From positions 1,674,001-1,738,000 of the forward strand of contig CATNEN010000002.1 in the NCBI GenBank assembly GCA_950097015.1: 64,000 bases of DNA, read 5' to 3'. This document shows positions 53,769 through 64,000 of the stretch, piece after piece. This stretch comes from Macrostomum hystrix (lineage: Eukaryota > Platyhelminthes > Macrostomidae). Made by a program: the position numbers and the translations under genes. The notes below the pieces were generated by a model, which saw only the letters and a program-made list of their open reading frames with translations, did not search any database and was not told where the DNA came from. The first letter of the stretch is position 1; each line of letters begins with the position of its first letter.

Positions 53769-55804
53769 ATGTCGTCGACAATGGACAAACAAAATCAACA
53801 GCAGCAGCAACAGCAGCAGGAAGATGTTCAACAACCCGAGATGGAGCTGGAATCCAAGTTAGACCCGAAGGATAAAGTCCAGGCTAGCCAGTGCACTGCT
53901 TGGAATGCACTGGTCTGCGCCGCCACCGCTCTGCTTATCCTGGTGGAAGCTTCAGTGCCGCACAGTTTCGGAACCTACTTGGTGGCCATCCGAGAGGAGA
54001 CCAACTCGAGCATGCTGCTACTCAACTGGGTCACCGTGGCGACATCTTCGATGCCCTACATCATGCTGCCCTGCGCCACTGCGCTGCTGTCGCACTGCGT
54101 CAGTTGGTGGAGGCTGGTGGCAGCGCTGTCCTGCCTAGGCATGGGCGCCTCATTGCTGATCACGGCTGCCCAGAGCCTGGTGCCTCTGTTCTTTCTCACC
54201 TACTCGCTAATCTATGGCGTTTGCTCTTGTGCTCTTCACGGCGTGGTTCTGAGCTCACTAGCCGTATACTTCCCTGTAGGACATCCGTGGCACGTGTTGG
54301 CCACGTCGATATTCCAGGTATGGAAAGTTGTCATATAGGAGCTAGAAAATTATTCTTCTTAATTTGAGCTCAGTATTTGAATCTGAGCTCGTGTATTTCA
54401 GCTTAATAATCATAGTTGCAGGAGGGCTTCGAGCAAAGGTAAGTCATTTGGTGCAATTCTGCCCAATTCGCTGACTCCTGAGCACACACGCACACAGATA
54501 CTGTACGCAGGCATACGCTCACACAGGTGTGTACATCTGCCCTGACTTTCTCATCGTCAGGCAGTGTACATTTTACTATGCCTTGGAGGTTGGCCTCAAG
54601 GGCGTAAATTACACGACAAGCCCCCAAGCCTTCTCTCCGCGACTGCGCCCCAAATGAATGCGGCCTCGCTGCGGAATCGAGCTCAGGGACCTTGGTGCGA
54701 AAGGCAAATGCGTTAACCGCTCTGCCACTCACCCCTTCTTACAGCTTACCAAGCTATAAAATTGTTATCACACAATTACATGGGATATTTGCTGCGGCCT
54801 CCCACTCCCACTCCACTGCGAAGCCGCAGTCGTTGTCGAGCTATCAATACAATTGCTACTGTAATCCCGGTTCATGAAAATCCCATCAAGATCCCATTCA
54901 AAATCTAATGAAATCGCAACAATCTGCATCTGCCCCCCCATCAACCCAGATTGGCTACCCCTGCGCTGCCGTGATCTTCAATCCGACAGCCGCGGCGCTG
55001 ATTCATCGTTTCGGTTGGCGCGGCTCGATGCGTATCATGGCCGCCATCGTTGGCATCGTCGGCGCCTTCCTCGCCTGCCTGTTGAAGCCGCAGTCTGCGG
55101 CTGGCCTTCTGGACTTCTCAGGATGTCGACAATCGTCAGCGGCGGTGTCGGACCCGGCGCCAGTGACAGCGTTGTCGTTTTGGCGCTGCTGCACACTGGG
55201 TCAGCTGATGCGTCGGCCCCAGATTAGCATCTGGTTCGTTGGCAAGCTGCTGAACTATGCCTGCTGGTTCGCATTGCGCACCAACCTTGTGCTCTACATG
55301 CGCCTTGCCGGCTACTCCCTGGCCGACTCGGCGGGACTCATGATCGCCTACGGCCTTGGCGAGATTGTCGTCTGCCTGGTGGCGTGCTTGCTGGGAGACC
55401 GACTGTCCGGTAGGCTGCTCCACATTCACCTGCTGGCTGCCGGCGGAATGTCCTTGCTGACTGGCGTCTGGTGGTTCGCCGCCAGCGCCTCCTACGCCTC
55501 GGCGCTGACTGTCGGCTGCTTTATTGGAGTCTTCGTGCAGCTCAGCCTGACATTCACCTACCCGGCTGCGGCTGAGGTCACGCAGCTCGATCTCGTCACC
55601 GCCGGCTCCGTGACGCTGGCAGCCGGAGGTTTTGGCATCCTGGTGTCACCTCTGATTGGCGGCCTGCTGTTTGACCTAGTGCACACCTACTGGCCTCTGT
55701 TTCTAGCCGAGAGCCTCCTGTGGCTGCTGCAGACACTTCTGTACTTGGCCATCCTGCTACTCACTCTGTGCTGCTTTTCGAAGGCCTACGAAGAGCTGGA
55801 CTGA
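53769..55804 (+). CDS. SLC16-like (monocarboxylate transporter family) MFS protein, two exons
   Basis: Exon 1 53769-54317 and exon 2 54950-55804, phase 0, 467 residues. The N-terminus has a poly-Gln run (CAG repeats). About 12 membrane segments follow: examples are [47 protein letters not shown] and [20 protein letters not shown]. Exon 2 starts [20 protein letters not shown], then FGWRGSMRI, the SLC16 motif (YGWRG), and a large loop before the C-terminal six helices. The first-helix signature of SLC16 (DGGWGW) is not visible, so this is a divergent member; substrate unknown. ATG chosen as the first in frame after the TATA-like site. Confidence 0.85.
54415..54738 (-). mobile_element. tRNA-derived SINE, copy 3 (reverse), in the transporter intron
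   Basis: The best preserved head: on the minus strand GTGGCAGAGCGGTTAACGC (A box) and GAGCTCGATTCCGC (B box), then CATTTGGGGCGCAGTCGCGG and CTTGGGGGCTTGTCGTG as in copy 1. Antisense to the host gene. Confidence 0.87.
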
Positions 55805-55849
55805 GCGGCTTCTGGGGCAATGAGCCACAATCCCTTCCCAGACAATGAG

Positions 55850-56755
55850 TCCTTTGATCCCATCCAATGAATCCTTTGATCCCATCCAATGAATCCTTTG
55901 ATCCCATGCCAATGAATCCTTTGATCCCAAACCAATGAATCCTTTGATCCCAAACCAATGAATCCTTTGATCCCAAACTAATTAGTTCCTTGATCCCATG
56001 CCAATGAGTCCTTTGATCCCATCCAATGAATCCTTTGATCCCATGCCAATGAATCCTTTGATCCCAAACCAATGAATCCTTTGATCCCAAACCAATGAAT
56101 CATTTGATCCCAACTAATTAGTTCCTTGATCCCATGCCAATGAATCCTTTGATCCCATGCCAATGAATCCTTTGATCCCAACCTAATGAGTCCCTTGATC
56201 CCATGCCAATGAGTCCTTTGATCCCATCCAATGAATCCTTTGATCCCATGCCAATGAATCCTTTGATCCCAAACCAATGAATCATTTGATCCCAACTAAT
56301 TAGTTCCTTGATCCCATGCCAATGAGTCCTTTGATCCCAAACCAATGAATCCTTTGATCCCATGCCAATGAGTCCCTTGATCCCATGCCAATGAGTCCCT
56401 TGATCCCATGCCAATGAGTCCCTTGATCCCATGCCAATGAGTCCCTTGATCCCATGCCAATGAGTCCCTTGATCCCAAACCAATGAATCCTTTGATCCCA
56501 TGCCAATGAATCCTTTGATCCCATGCCAATGAATCCTTTGATCCCAACCTAATGAGTCCCTTGATCCCATGCCAATGAATCCCTTGATCCCAACTAATTA
56601 GTCCCTTGATCCCATGCCAATGAGTCCCTTGATCCCAACTAATTAGTCCCTTGATCCCATGCCAATAATTCCTTTGATCCCATGCCAATGAGTCCTTTGA
56701 TCCCAAACCAATGAATCCTTTGATCCCATGCAAATGAATCCCTTGATCCCACGCC
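55850..56755 (+). repeat. Minisatellite 3' of the transporter (23-bp unit)
   Basis: A unit of 23 bp containing AATGAATCCTTTGATCCCAT, about 39 copies with 20-24 bp length variants. Begins about 45 bp after the stop codon. 56756-57594 after it is AT-rich with nothing recognised. Confidence 0.93.
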
Positions 56756-57594
56756 ACATGGAATAAGTACATTCGCTTTGTTTCTAATCCTTAAATTAGT
56801 TTATCCCAGTGTAATATGTGATCCTCTGATAACAGTATATATTATGGCAATCTATTTATAATGCCTCATTTTTCAGTTAGTATTCCTCCAAGTATAGATA
56901 CTATTAGACTACTCATTTTATTGGATTGATAAGGTAACTTACATACATGCAATCAGTCTAGTCTATCTTGTCGCCCTGTACACAATACTTAACTGTTCAT
57001 GTACATGTGCACGCTACATAATACTAGCTGAAAAGTCATTAATTATTTTAGTCGGTAACTTAAATTACTTAATTCAGTCCTGTTAACACAATCCTTCCTG
57101 CAGGACAAAAACTGATACATTTTCAGTTGCTTTTGGTCTACAAGAAATGCGTTCAAAATTCTTTACTTTTTCTAATACTCATATATTTCCAAAATACAGC
57201 AGTACGCAAGCTTATAAATATTTAAATGTTCGCAAGCTGAAATTTCATTTTAACCGGAAATATATTCTCATAAATTTTTGCACATTAAAAGTGATTTGAA
57301 AAAAAACTGTTTTAATTCGTTACAAAAGATTATTTCATGTCGTCCCAAATTTTTGCTACATCATCATAAACAGGCCGCCTCTTTTGTTACTAGTTCGAAA
57401 ATTTACTAAGAAATATGAGCTATGGAAAATTCAGCGTTTACGACGTTACCGTTACGATAAAAAAATCGCATTATTGTATATTTACACTATTTACAATAGT
57501 TATGACACTTCATTAGCAAAGAATTGATAAAGCTATGATACATTTTAAGATTTAAGAAATGGAGATTTTAGGGATTCATTGTAGGTGGCTAAAA

Positions 57595-58030
57595 AGCATG
57601 ATCTTCAAGGCTGCCCCACCACCCCATGATCTGCGAGGCTGCCCCACCACCCCATGATCTGCGAGGCTGCCCCACCACCCCATGATCTGCGAGGCTGCCA
57701 CACCACCCCATGATCTGCGAGGCTGCCCCACCACCCCATGATCTGCGAGGCTGCCCCACCACCCCATGATCTGCGAGGCTGCCCCACCACCCCATGATCT
57801 GCGAGGCTGCCCCACCACCCCATGATCTTCAAGGCTGCCCCAACACCCCATGATCTGCGAGGCTGCCCCACCACCCCATGATCTTCAAGACTGCCCCACC
57901 ACCCCATGATCTGCGAGGCTGCCCCACCACCCCATGATCTTCAAAGCTGCCCCACCACCCCATGATCTGCGAGGCTGCCCCACCACCCCATGATCTGCGA
58001 GGCTGCCCCACCACCCCATGCGAGGCTGCC
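57595..58030 (+). repeat. Minisatellite (28-bp unit)
   Basis: A unit of 28 bp containing ATGATCTGCGAGGCTGCCCC, about 15 copies, just beyond the 3' end of the minus-strand pseudogene. Confidence 0.93.
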
Positions 58031-58112
58031 CCATCACATCTGCTAGGCTGAAGTCAAGATGATATTGAGAGTTAAGATAAGAGTTCGTCTCCTTCAGAAA
58101 GCTCAGTTTGGG

Positions 58113-59900
58113 TCACATTGTTCTGCTTCGCAGCTTCAACAGATGCTTGGCGAGAAATTCGATTGGATCAACCGGACGAGCGTCTGCAACTGCGGCCATC
58201 GCTTCGCTAAGGACTCGACCTAGAATAAGCATTTTCGCTACTGTTTCAAGTTTTTAACTAGTTCTTTTCATTGTCCACAATAGTTTAAGCGTGTACTTAC
58301 GAACGGCATGCAGATAGTCAGTCTCCAGGTAGGAAATCACATCCGAGTTTTTCGATTCCCGCCCATTCGCAGGTGTGATTTGCTCGGTTTCTTGAGTATC
58401 TGACAAGATTTCAAACAGTTTGACGGGATGGTTTGCCAGCAGGAGGACTAGGCGCTCGCTCGATGGCAGCAGAAGGTGAAACGGTTCTTCCTCCAACATG
58501 TAGTTGAACACCAGCTGCCCGTCACTGATGCGGTAGGCCTGGTGGTGAGAGTGTTAATTATTAAAACCTCAGCGGAATTATCTGGAATCCGCAGCGAGGC
58601 TACATTCATTTGGGGTCCAGCTGCGAGAGAAGTTCGAGACCAACATGTACAATCCTAGATGAGCTGTCAAAAGAATCCCCGTCATTTGGACTATCAGCGT
58701 TCATCAGTATCACACGCTGAGACGACTGGCATAGTTTTCCGATAACCAACCGACCGTCGGGCGTTATCATGTGGTCTTTCAACACAACTTTGTTGGTCGG
58801 GTCTAAATTTCGAACGATTTCGCCTGTCTCAATATTGACAATCTTTAGTCGGTAGGTGACACACTGCAAGCCATCAGGCAGTATACACAGAACGCCTGCG
58901 TCGAAAGTTTCACTCACTCACAAAACTCGGCCTTTGCTAGCGCCGATGTCGCAGACAACAAGCCGACCTGGCCACGACATGGTCTCACGGTCGAGCGCCT
59001 CCGCATAGGTGCTGACATCGTCGCAAAGATACTGGACGATCACGTGATTTGAGCCGACCATGTCGGCTAAACAGCATCACAGGCTGACATTCGCTCTCTG
59101 CGGTCACATTCGGCTTGTAGCGCAGAGACATATTGTTCTTAGCGATGCAGTTAATGATCGAGAAGTTCTCACTATCTCCAGTTTCTGGAAAGACTTCTCG
59201 AACTGCTCCAATGATGTGCTGAAAGTATTCCCCGTGGAGAGCATCCTTCTTGGCATAGTAGACGTCAAGGGTGCTGATATCAATACAAAGTTTGCTCTCG
59301 ATGAACTCCATGGCGTGTTGAAGAACTAGATGGTCCAGCATATCACTAGCACTAGAAGTCTTGTCTGCAGATTCTCTCTGACGCCTCTGAAGAAACGCGC
59401 AGTCACCGCGGCCGCAGTCTGCAGCGTCTCCAACGCGATTTCACGTGCAGCATGCTTAGCGAACTTGGAGACAACAGTCAATGCGGGCAGAGGATTGTCA
59501 CTAGATACATGGCGATCTGACAGTCCAATGCAGTTCAATACTGACTGATCTCTGAGTTGTACGGCAATGTCAGCCAAGAGTATTTTGCGAAGTGAACTCG
59601 CGGACTGAAGGACGTGCAGCTGGCCAGTTTCCATTGACAGAACGCATAGCAGGGTGTCTGCCTCCTTTACTATTTTTCTTTGCTCAGAAGTTATGGCGTA
59701 GCTAATTGGCATTGTTTTAGCGTAACTGTGATTCGATATGAAAAGTTTCGTCTCGGAATCGTTCAGCCCAACTCTGATGATCTGTGTCACATCTTTGCCA
59801 TCGACTAAACAGTTATCGCCAAATCGAAAGCTTGTTGTTAACCTGGGCACATCAAATTTCAGCTTTCCGGGTAACTCGTCCGGAAATTCGGTTAGACTTT
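58113..59900 (-). pseudogene. Decayed gene: propeller-like segments with C-terminal Dpy-30 motif
   Basis: Minus-strand parts in order: about 59900-58651 (broken large exon), 58538-58301 and 58219-58113 (stop TGA 58115-58113). Introns are 58650-58539 (phase 0) and 58300-58220 (phase 1, donor GTAAGT). Propeller-like strings include [26 protein letters not shown] and [16 protein letters not shown]. The end, [12 protein letters not shown] plus VLSEAMAAVADARPVDPIEF and LAKHLLK, is a Dpy-30 motif (compare ARPxxPIEFLAxxLLK), a dimerised helix pair that docks amphipathic helices. Damage: frameshifts near 59380 and 59075, and an in-frame TGA at about 58920 where Trp would fit. The 5' end runs into a retroelement. 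Assembly errors are the alternative. Confidence 0.6.
58588..58632 (+). mobile_element. SINE fragment in an intron of the pseudogene
   Basis: About 45 bp, including GCTACATTCATTTGGGGTCC and CTGCGAGAGAAG, match the body of the SINE family just after its B box. It fills much of the 112-bp intron. Confidence 0.6.
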
Positions 59901-59904
59901 TAGC

Positions 59905-61000
59905 GAGGAGGCGGCTGGCTTTGATCCGGGACACGGCAGGAGAATGTGGCCTGGAGCTGGATGTGTCGCTGGTGCCTTCCTCGATAAACAAGGCAGACGC
60001 GCTGACGCGAGTACCACAGCAGTGGCTGCGCCAGCGGCCTTTGTGTGCAGTAGCGCTACACCCTATCGACTCGGATCTCCGTGCGTGCCACGAGAAGCAT
60101 CACTTCGGCGTGGACAGGACGCTCTACCTGGCCAAACTGTGCCTCCCCGGGCGTGAGGTACTACGCGAAGAGGTCGAGCGCGTCGTGGCGAACTGCATCC
60201 GTTGCAAATCCGTGGACCCTGCGCCGGTAAATTGGGACCATGGAAGTCTCGAGGTGGACGCAAACTGGTGGCGTTTGGCCTGCGACGTGACCCACTTCAA
60301 GGACGACCGCTATCTGTCGATTGTTGACTGCAGGCCGAGTAGATTTGCACTGTGGCGAAAACCCCCAGACGAGCGGACAGCTTTGATCATAGGGACACTC
60401 GTGCAAGTCTTCCGAGAGCGGGGCCCTCCCTGGCAGCTGCTTCTGGACAACTCGGTGACCTTCCGCTCTGCCGAGGTGCGTGCATTCTGCGAAGCATGGG
60501 AAGTGCAGTTCCTCTTCCGCTGCGCTCACCGGCCGTCGGGCAACGGGATAGTCGAGCGAAATCATCGGACGATCAAGCGGATAGCATCCAAAACCGGCAA
60601 AGACGTGCTGGACATGGTATTCTGGTACAACATGGCTCCGAAGGATGGTACTCGGGAGTGCAGCGTGCCCAGCAGAATGCTCAGCACTTATGACTGGAAA
60701 CCGCCCATGTTGTCTCTCCCCGAGGCCACTGAGACACCGGAGTCAAACCCTGCCCTGCCGGTCGGAACGGAAGTGTTCGTCAAGCCGCCGGCCGTCAGGT
60801 GTACCGACGAGTTGCCAAGGGGGCGCGTGACAGGCCAGAGACAAGGGGCTACCGTGGAGGTCGATGGACTTCCCCGTCACATTGCTGACGTCCGGCCGGC
60901 CCCAGGCTCGCAACCACAGCCGCCTGGAGTAGAGCGAGCCGTTGAGCGGAACGGCGAACCCCGGCGGTCAAGTCGCGAACCAGTCCGCTACGAAGCTTAA
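59905..61000 (+). pseudogene. Ty3/Gypsy-like retrotransposon pol fragment: RNase H tail and integrase
   Basis: The open frame starts inside RNase H (RRRLALIRDTAGEC, VPSSINKADALTRVP). The integrase follows with an HHCC zinc finger (HEKHHFGVDRTL, CIRCKS). The core has catalytic Asp in LACDVTHF, Asp in LLLDNSVTF and Glu in NGIVERNHRTIKR, with exactly 35 residues between the last two (D,D-35-E). YLSIVDCRPSRFALW and SGNGIVER favour Ty3/Gypsy over BEL/Pao. It ends with TAA at 60998-61000. Gag, protease and reverse transcriptase are absent, so it is 5'-truncated and inactive. The part of the frame left of about 59905 is host sequence. Confidence 0.85.
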
Positions 61001-61029
61001 TCTCTTTTGATCTTGAGATCAGGGAGAAA

Positions 61030-61615
61030 TGTTGTACTCGTACTTTAACTATCTTTGTTGTTAGTTGACCGATGCCGCTGCTTAAGCAGCCATAGACTGT
61101 TCTGACCGATGCCGCTGCTTAAGCAGCCATAGACTGTTCTGACCGATGCCGCTGCTTAAGCAGCCATAGACTGTTCTGACCGATGCCGCTGCTTAAGCAG
61201 CCATAGACTGTTCTGACCGATGCCGCTGCTTAAGCAGCCATAGTCTGTTCTGACCAATGCCGCTGCTTAAGCAGTCATAGACTGTTCTGACCGATGCCGC
61301 TGCTTAAGCAGCCATAGTCTGTTCTGACCGATGCCGCTGCTTAAGCAGCCATAGACTGTTCTGACCGATGCCGCTGCTTAAGCAGCCATAGACTGTTCTG
61401 ACCGATGCCGCTGCTTAAGCAGCCATAGACTGTTCTGTACCCCACTTAACAAGTGCGCGAGGCCCAGCCCCTCGCAAATATATGCACCTTCTTGCGTTCC
61501 CTTCTGCATCTCGCTTTAACGACTTAGTTGCAGTCTGATCAACGGTGGCTCCGTCCTGGATGCCCCAGCGCATGTCCACTATAGTTTTTTGCTTTGTTTA
61601 ATTTCGTGGTAAACA
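61030..61615 (+). mobile_element. Probable 3' LTR of the Ty3/Gypsy-like element
   Basis: A purine-rich GATCAGGGAGAAA (polypurine-tract-like) is followed by TGTTGTACTCGTAC, a typical LTR start. A 37-bp tandem repeat, a TATA-like CAAATATATGCACC (about 61475) and a possible ...GGTAAACA end follow. There is no second LTR in the window, so the right border is uncertain. Confidence 0.55.
61066..61436 (+). repeat. 37-bp tandem repeat inside the LTR, 10 copies, with palindrome
   Basis: A unit of 37 bp beginning GACCGATGCC and holding the perfect 14-base palindrome GCTGCTTAAGCAGC. Ten copies, nearly identical. Confidence 0.93.
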
Positions 61616-63788
61616 ATATTAGCTCGTACTCGAAAGGCGAGTCCGTGTTGCTCGCGGCAGTACCGTCTGAGGCTAGGATACGCTTGGCTCATCATTATGT
61701 TCCTTTCTGCGTGCATGTCTGAAGTGTTAAAATGATAATTTTAAAGTAGAATAAACGAAATTATTTATGTATTGGTTATTAAGGTTATCTTATTCTGCGC
61801 ATTCTTGCCTGAGAATGTTGAACTGATGAAAACTCTGATGAAAACTATTTTTGCGTTCAATGGTGGAATCGAATGGGCCTGAAAATTAATCTGCGAGTGC
61901 TTTCCTTTTCGACGCTTAGTTTTTCTTCTAGAATTTTTATTACATTGTTCTGGTCTGTTGCACCATCAACGCCAGCCACTGCCGATTTCATTTTTACGTC
62001 ACAGATTTGCAAATCACTTTTTTCTGTGAAATATAATCAGCACGAATTCGAGTTTGAAAGAAGTGCTAAAGTACATCTTAAATTATTTCTACAAAAGTGT
62101 GCAATATTTTCGAGACACCTTTCTTCTTTTCTACACTGCGTAATTAGAATCAGAAAGCAGATAGAATGTAAGTTTATAGTTCTACTTGATTTCTGGGGAC
62201 AATACGTAGCTACGAATGAAATCGAACGGAACATAGATTTTATTATAAAGAATTTAGATAAAAATAAAATTTTAGAGAACGCACTTGTAACACACATGTT
62301 TCATTCTTGCCTTTTAAGGATATTTACTTTTATTAATTACATTTTTTACATATTACATATTATATAACAAGTTATCAATACAAGCTGGAGAGTTTATCAT
62401 TTTCTATCCGATCTGTAGGAAGCTTGTATATTTGTGGTTTTATGGTGAAAAAGCTATAAATAACATATAAATTAACCAATATGTATACACAGAAAAAGAT
62501 GACCCAATAAGTCAACACCACCTCCCAGTCCTGCCGAAACCTGTGACGCAGCATATACAAAAGACGACTAGATCTTCTAGCGGTCCGATCTAGCGGGCCT
62601 TGGCTTATTCATGTACCACGTAAATTACAAATAATATTTAGGCGCAGTTAAAAAGGTTGATTGTACTCGCGACAGAATAAAAGCCACTGACACGGTGTAT
62701 TGACAAAGTATTATATTTTTTGTATTTTTTATCGTCTAGGTAGATATTTTGCAACTGATAGATGTATCCGCAAGGTTTAACGAAGCAACGCTTGTTATAA
62801 TTTATGCTTGTTTTTTAATTTTCGTGAAACAAATCTTAGTGACATTATTTTTTTTCATTCGTAGCATTTTTTGTACTACAGTTAGGAATGTTCTTCTTTC
62901 TTAGGAATGTTAGGAATGAAAAATATTATTTCTGCGTTTATTTTTGTTTTATTGAGTTTAAGGTTGCTGTTTCCAAGAGTAACTTTTGAACTCCCGACCA
63001 CACGTTGTAAAAACGCGATCAATGTTTTCTTTACATCTACGTCCAATTGTGCTATTTACATATAGCACAGCGTATTAAATGTTTTTCTAACAGATATGTG
63101 CTCATCTTGAACATTTTTCCTACTATCTACAATGAGTTATATTTATATGGCTTTAAGGTTATTTTTTATAGAAGAAGGCGAGTAGATTTACTGTATTTTA
63201 TGTATGAGTATGCATGGCTAGATAAATGGCGTTTATATAGCAAGCTTTTTCTTACTAATTATCCATTTCGCTGCTATGTTAGTGTTAAGGAGTCACCCAA
63301 ATATGCCTGCAACATCTCCGACTTCATTGGTCACCGACCTATTTAGCTATTATATATATTATTTGGATTTAGATTTTTGAATATAGTGTCCTTTAATCAT
63401 CAGTTGCATCTTTCAAACTCCTTTAGGCCTACTTTTTATGAATTTTGAAAAAATCTACAGTTCTCAAGATTAGAAATTTTACATATAACTTTCAACAAGT
63501 AACACCAATATATATTGCTATAAAGCCAGATTAACTTTTTGATTGAAATAAAAGATTGGCTTATTGACTCAAATGCGCGTGCCTTCAACTGTCTCAAAAT
63601 AACCAGATATTTGGTAACTCCTATTATCGCATGTTTCTCAAAGCATCATGTATGCATATAATCATGCGTTTAGGCACTTTCTGTTTTTAAAGCTACTTTC
63701 GACTGCTGGGCTGTCCGACTGAAGCTGTACATCTAAGCTTGGCTAAGTGTAGTTACAATATTTTAATTTAAAGCAATGACAATTCCAG
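61616..63788. other. AT-rich unique DNA, no supported gene
   Basis: Several open frames (for example 61873-62367) are AT-rich, lack domains and have no flanking coding signal. Nothing else recognised. Confidence 0.5.
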
Positions 63789-63946
63789 GACCAGGACATA
63801 AAGAAGGTCACAGCTGACGGAAGGGAGTCTTCCGGCGCTTCCATGGGTCGGCGGCCGTCGCTTTTGAAGCGCCTCAGTTTGCGAGTGGCGCCTGCGTCGA
63901 AAGCAACCAAAGTCAAAAGTACAAACTGGACGAAATTGATGGCAAG
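63789..63946 (+). CDS. Probable internal exon of an unidentified gene running off the window
   Basis: A GC-rich island in AT-rich DNA between acceptor AATTCCAG and donor GTGAAA. The open frame includes GRRPSLLKRLSLRVAPASKA, a basic Ser/Arg/Lys-rich stretch. No domain recognised. The acceptor could also be six bases downstream. Confidence 0.45.
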
Positions 63947-64000
63947 GTGAAAATAGCTTGACGAATTTTTACTGTTCGGATGAAAACTTATTTTTACTTT

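Noticed and set aside
55761..56772. Minus-strand frames with GSKDSLAWDQ repeats
   Set aside because: 23-bp minisatellite downstream of the transporter.
59738..59904. First 55 residues of the retroelement open frame
   Set aside because: Antisense of the minus-strand pseudogene; similarity to RNase H begins only at about 59905.
61873..62367. 164-residue open frame
   Set aside because: AT-rich chance frame with no domain, no coding-like composition and no splice context.

Overview
This is an animal nuclear genomic segment, not a microbial one. It has GT-AG introns, GC-rich exons set in AT-rich DNA, tRNA-derived SINEs, Helitron/Helentron, hAT and Ty3/Gypsy-like remnants, and an extreme load of minisatellites. 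Gene content (vault PARP, F-type lectin, SLC16-like transporter) fits an invertebrate, most likely a spiralian. A repeat-rich free-living flatworm is my guess, but that assignment is inference only.

Layout. (1) Positions 2-40412, plus strand: one giant gene for a vault poly(ADP-ribose) polymerase (PARP4 type). Twenty-six exons can be chained with consistent splice sites and phases into an open frame of 2348 codons, open at the left edge of the window. Order: BRCT, helical region, PARP catalytic domain (H-Y-E triad present), VIT, vWA with an intact MIDAS, then a block absent from human PARP4 as I recall it (a ubiquitin-like module, an actin-derived module, eight small mostly acidic exons, an HSP70 substrate-binding-domain module), and finally the conserved C-terminal MVP-interaction region. 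Every intron flanking this extra block is phase 1, while the introns of the conserved core are mostly phase 0. That is the signature of exon shuffling. I regard this mosaic vault PARP as the main discovery.
(2) The introns are inflated by tandem repeats, almost every intron with its own unit (15 to about 92 bp). Intron 3 (15.2 kb) holds a Helentron-like higher-order array, a Helitron helicase fragment and a hAT MITE with a perfect 8-bp target duplication.
(3) 40413-44560: 3' flank made of two minisatellites. (4) 44563-48108 (perhaps to 52495): a secreted F-type lectin with a repeat-filled first intron. (5) 53769-55804: a two-exon SLC16-like MFS transporter with a SINE in its intron. (6) 58113 to about 59900, minus strand: a decayed gene with propeller-like segments and a C-terminal Dpy-30 motif, interrupted at its 5' side by (7) a 5'-truncated Ty3/Gypsy-like pol/integrase fragment with an LTR-like tail to about 61615. 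(8) 61616-63788 is AT-rich with nothing convincing. A probable exon of another gene sits at 63789-63946.

The genes do not form a pathway. The unifying theme is minisatellite and transposon growth inside introns, plus acquisition of domains from abundant housekeeping proteins (ubiquitin, actin, HSP70) by the vault PARP. Most long open frames in the window are artefacts of tandem repeats whose unit length is a multiple of three.
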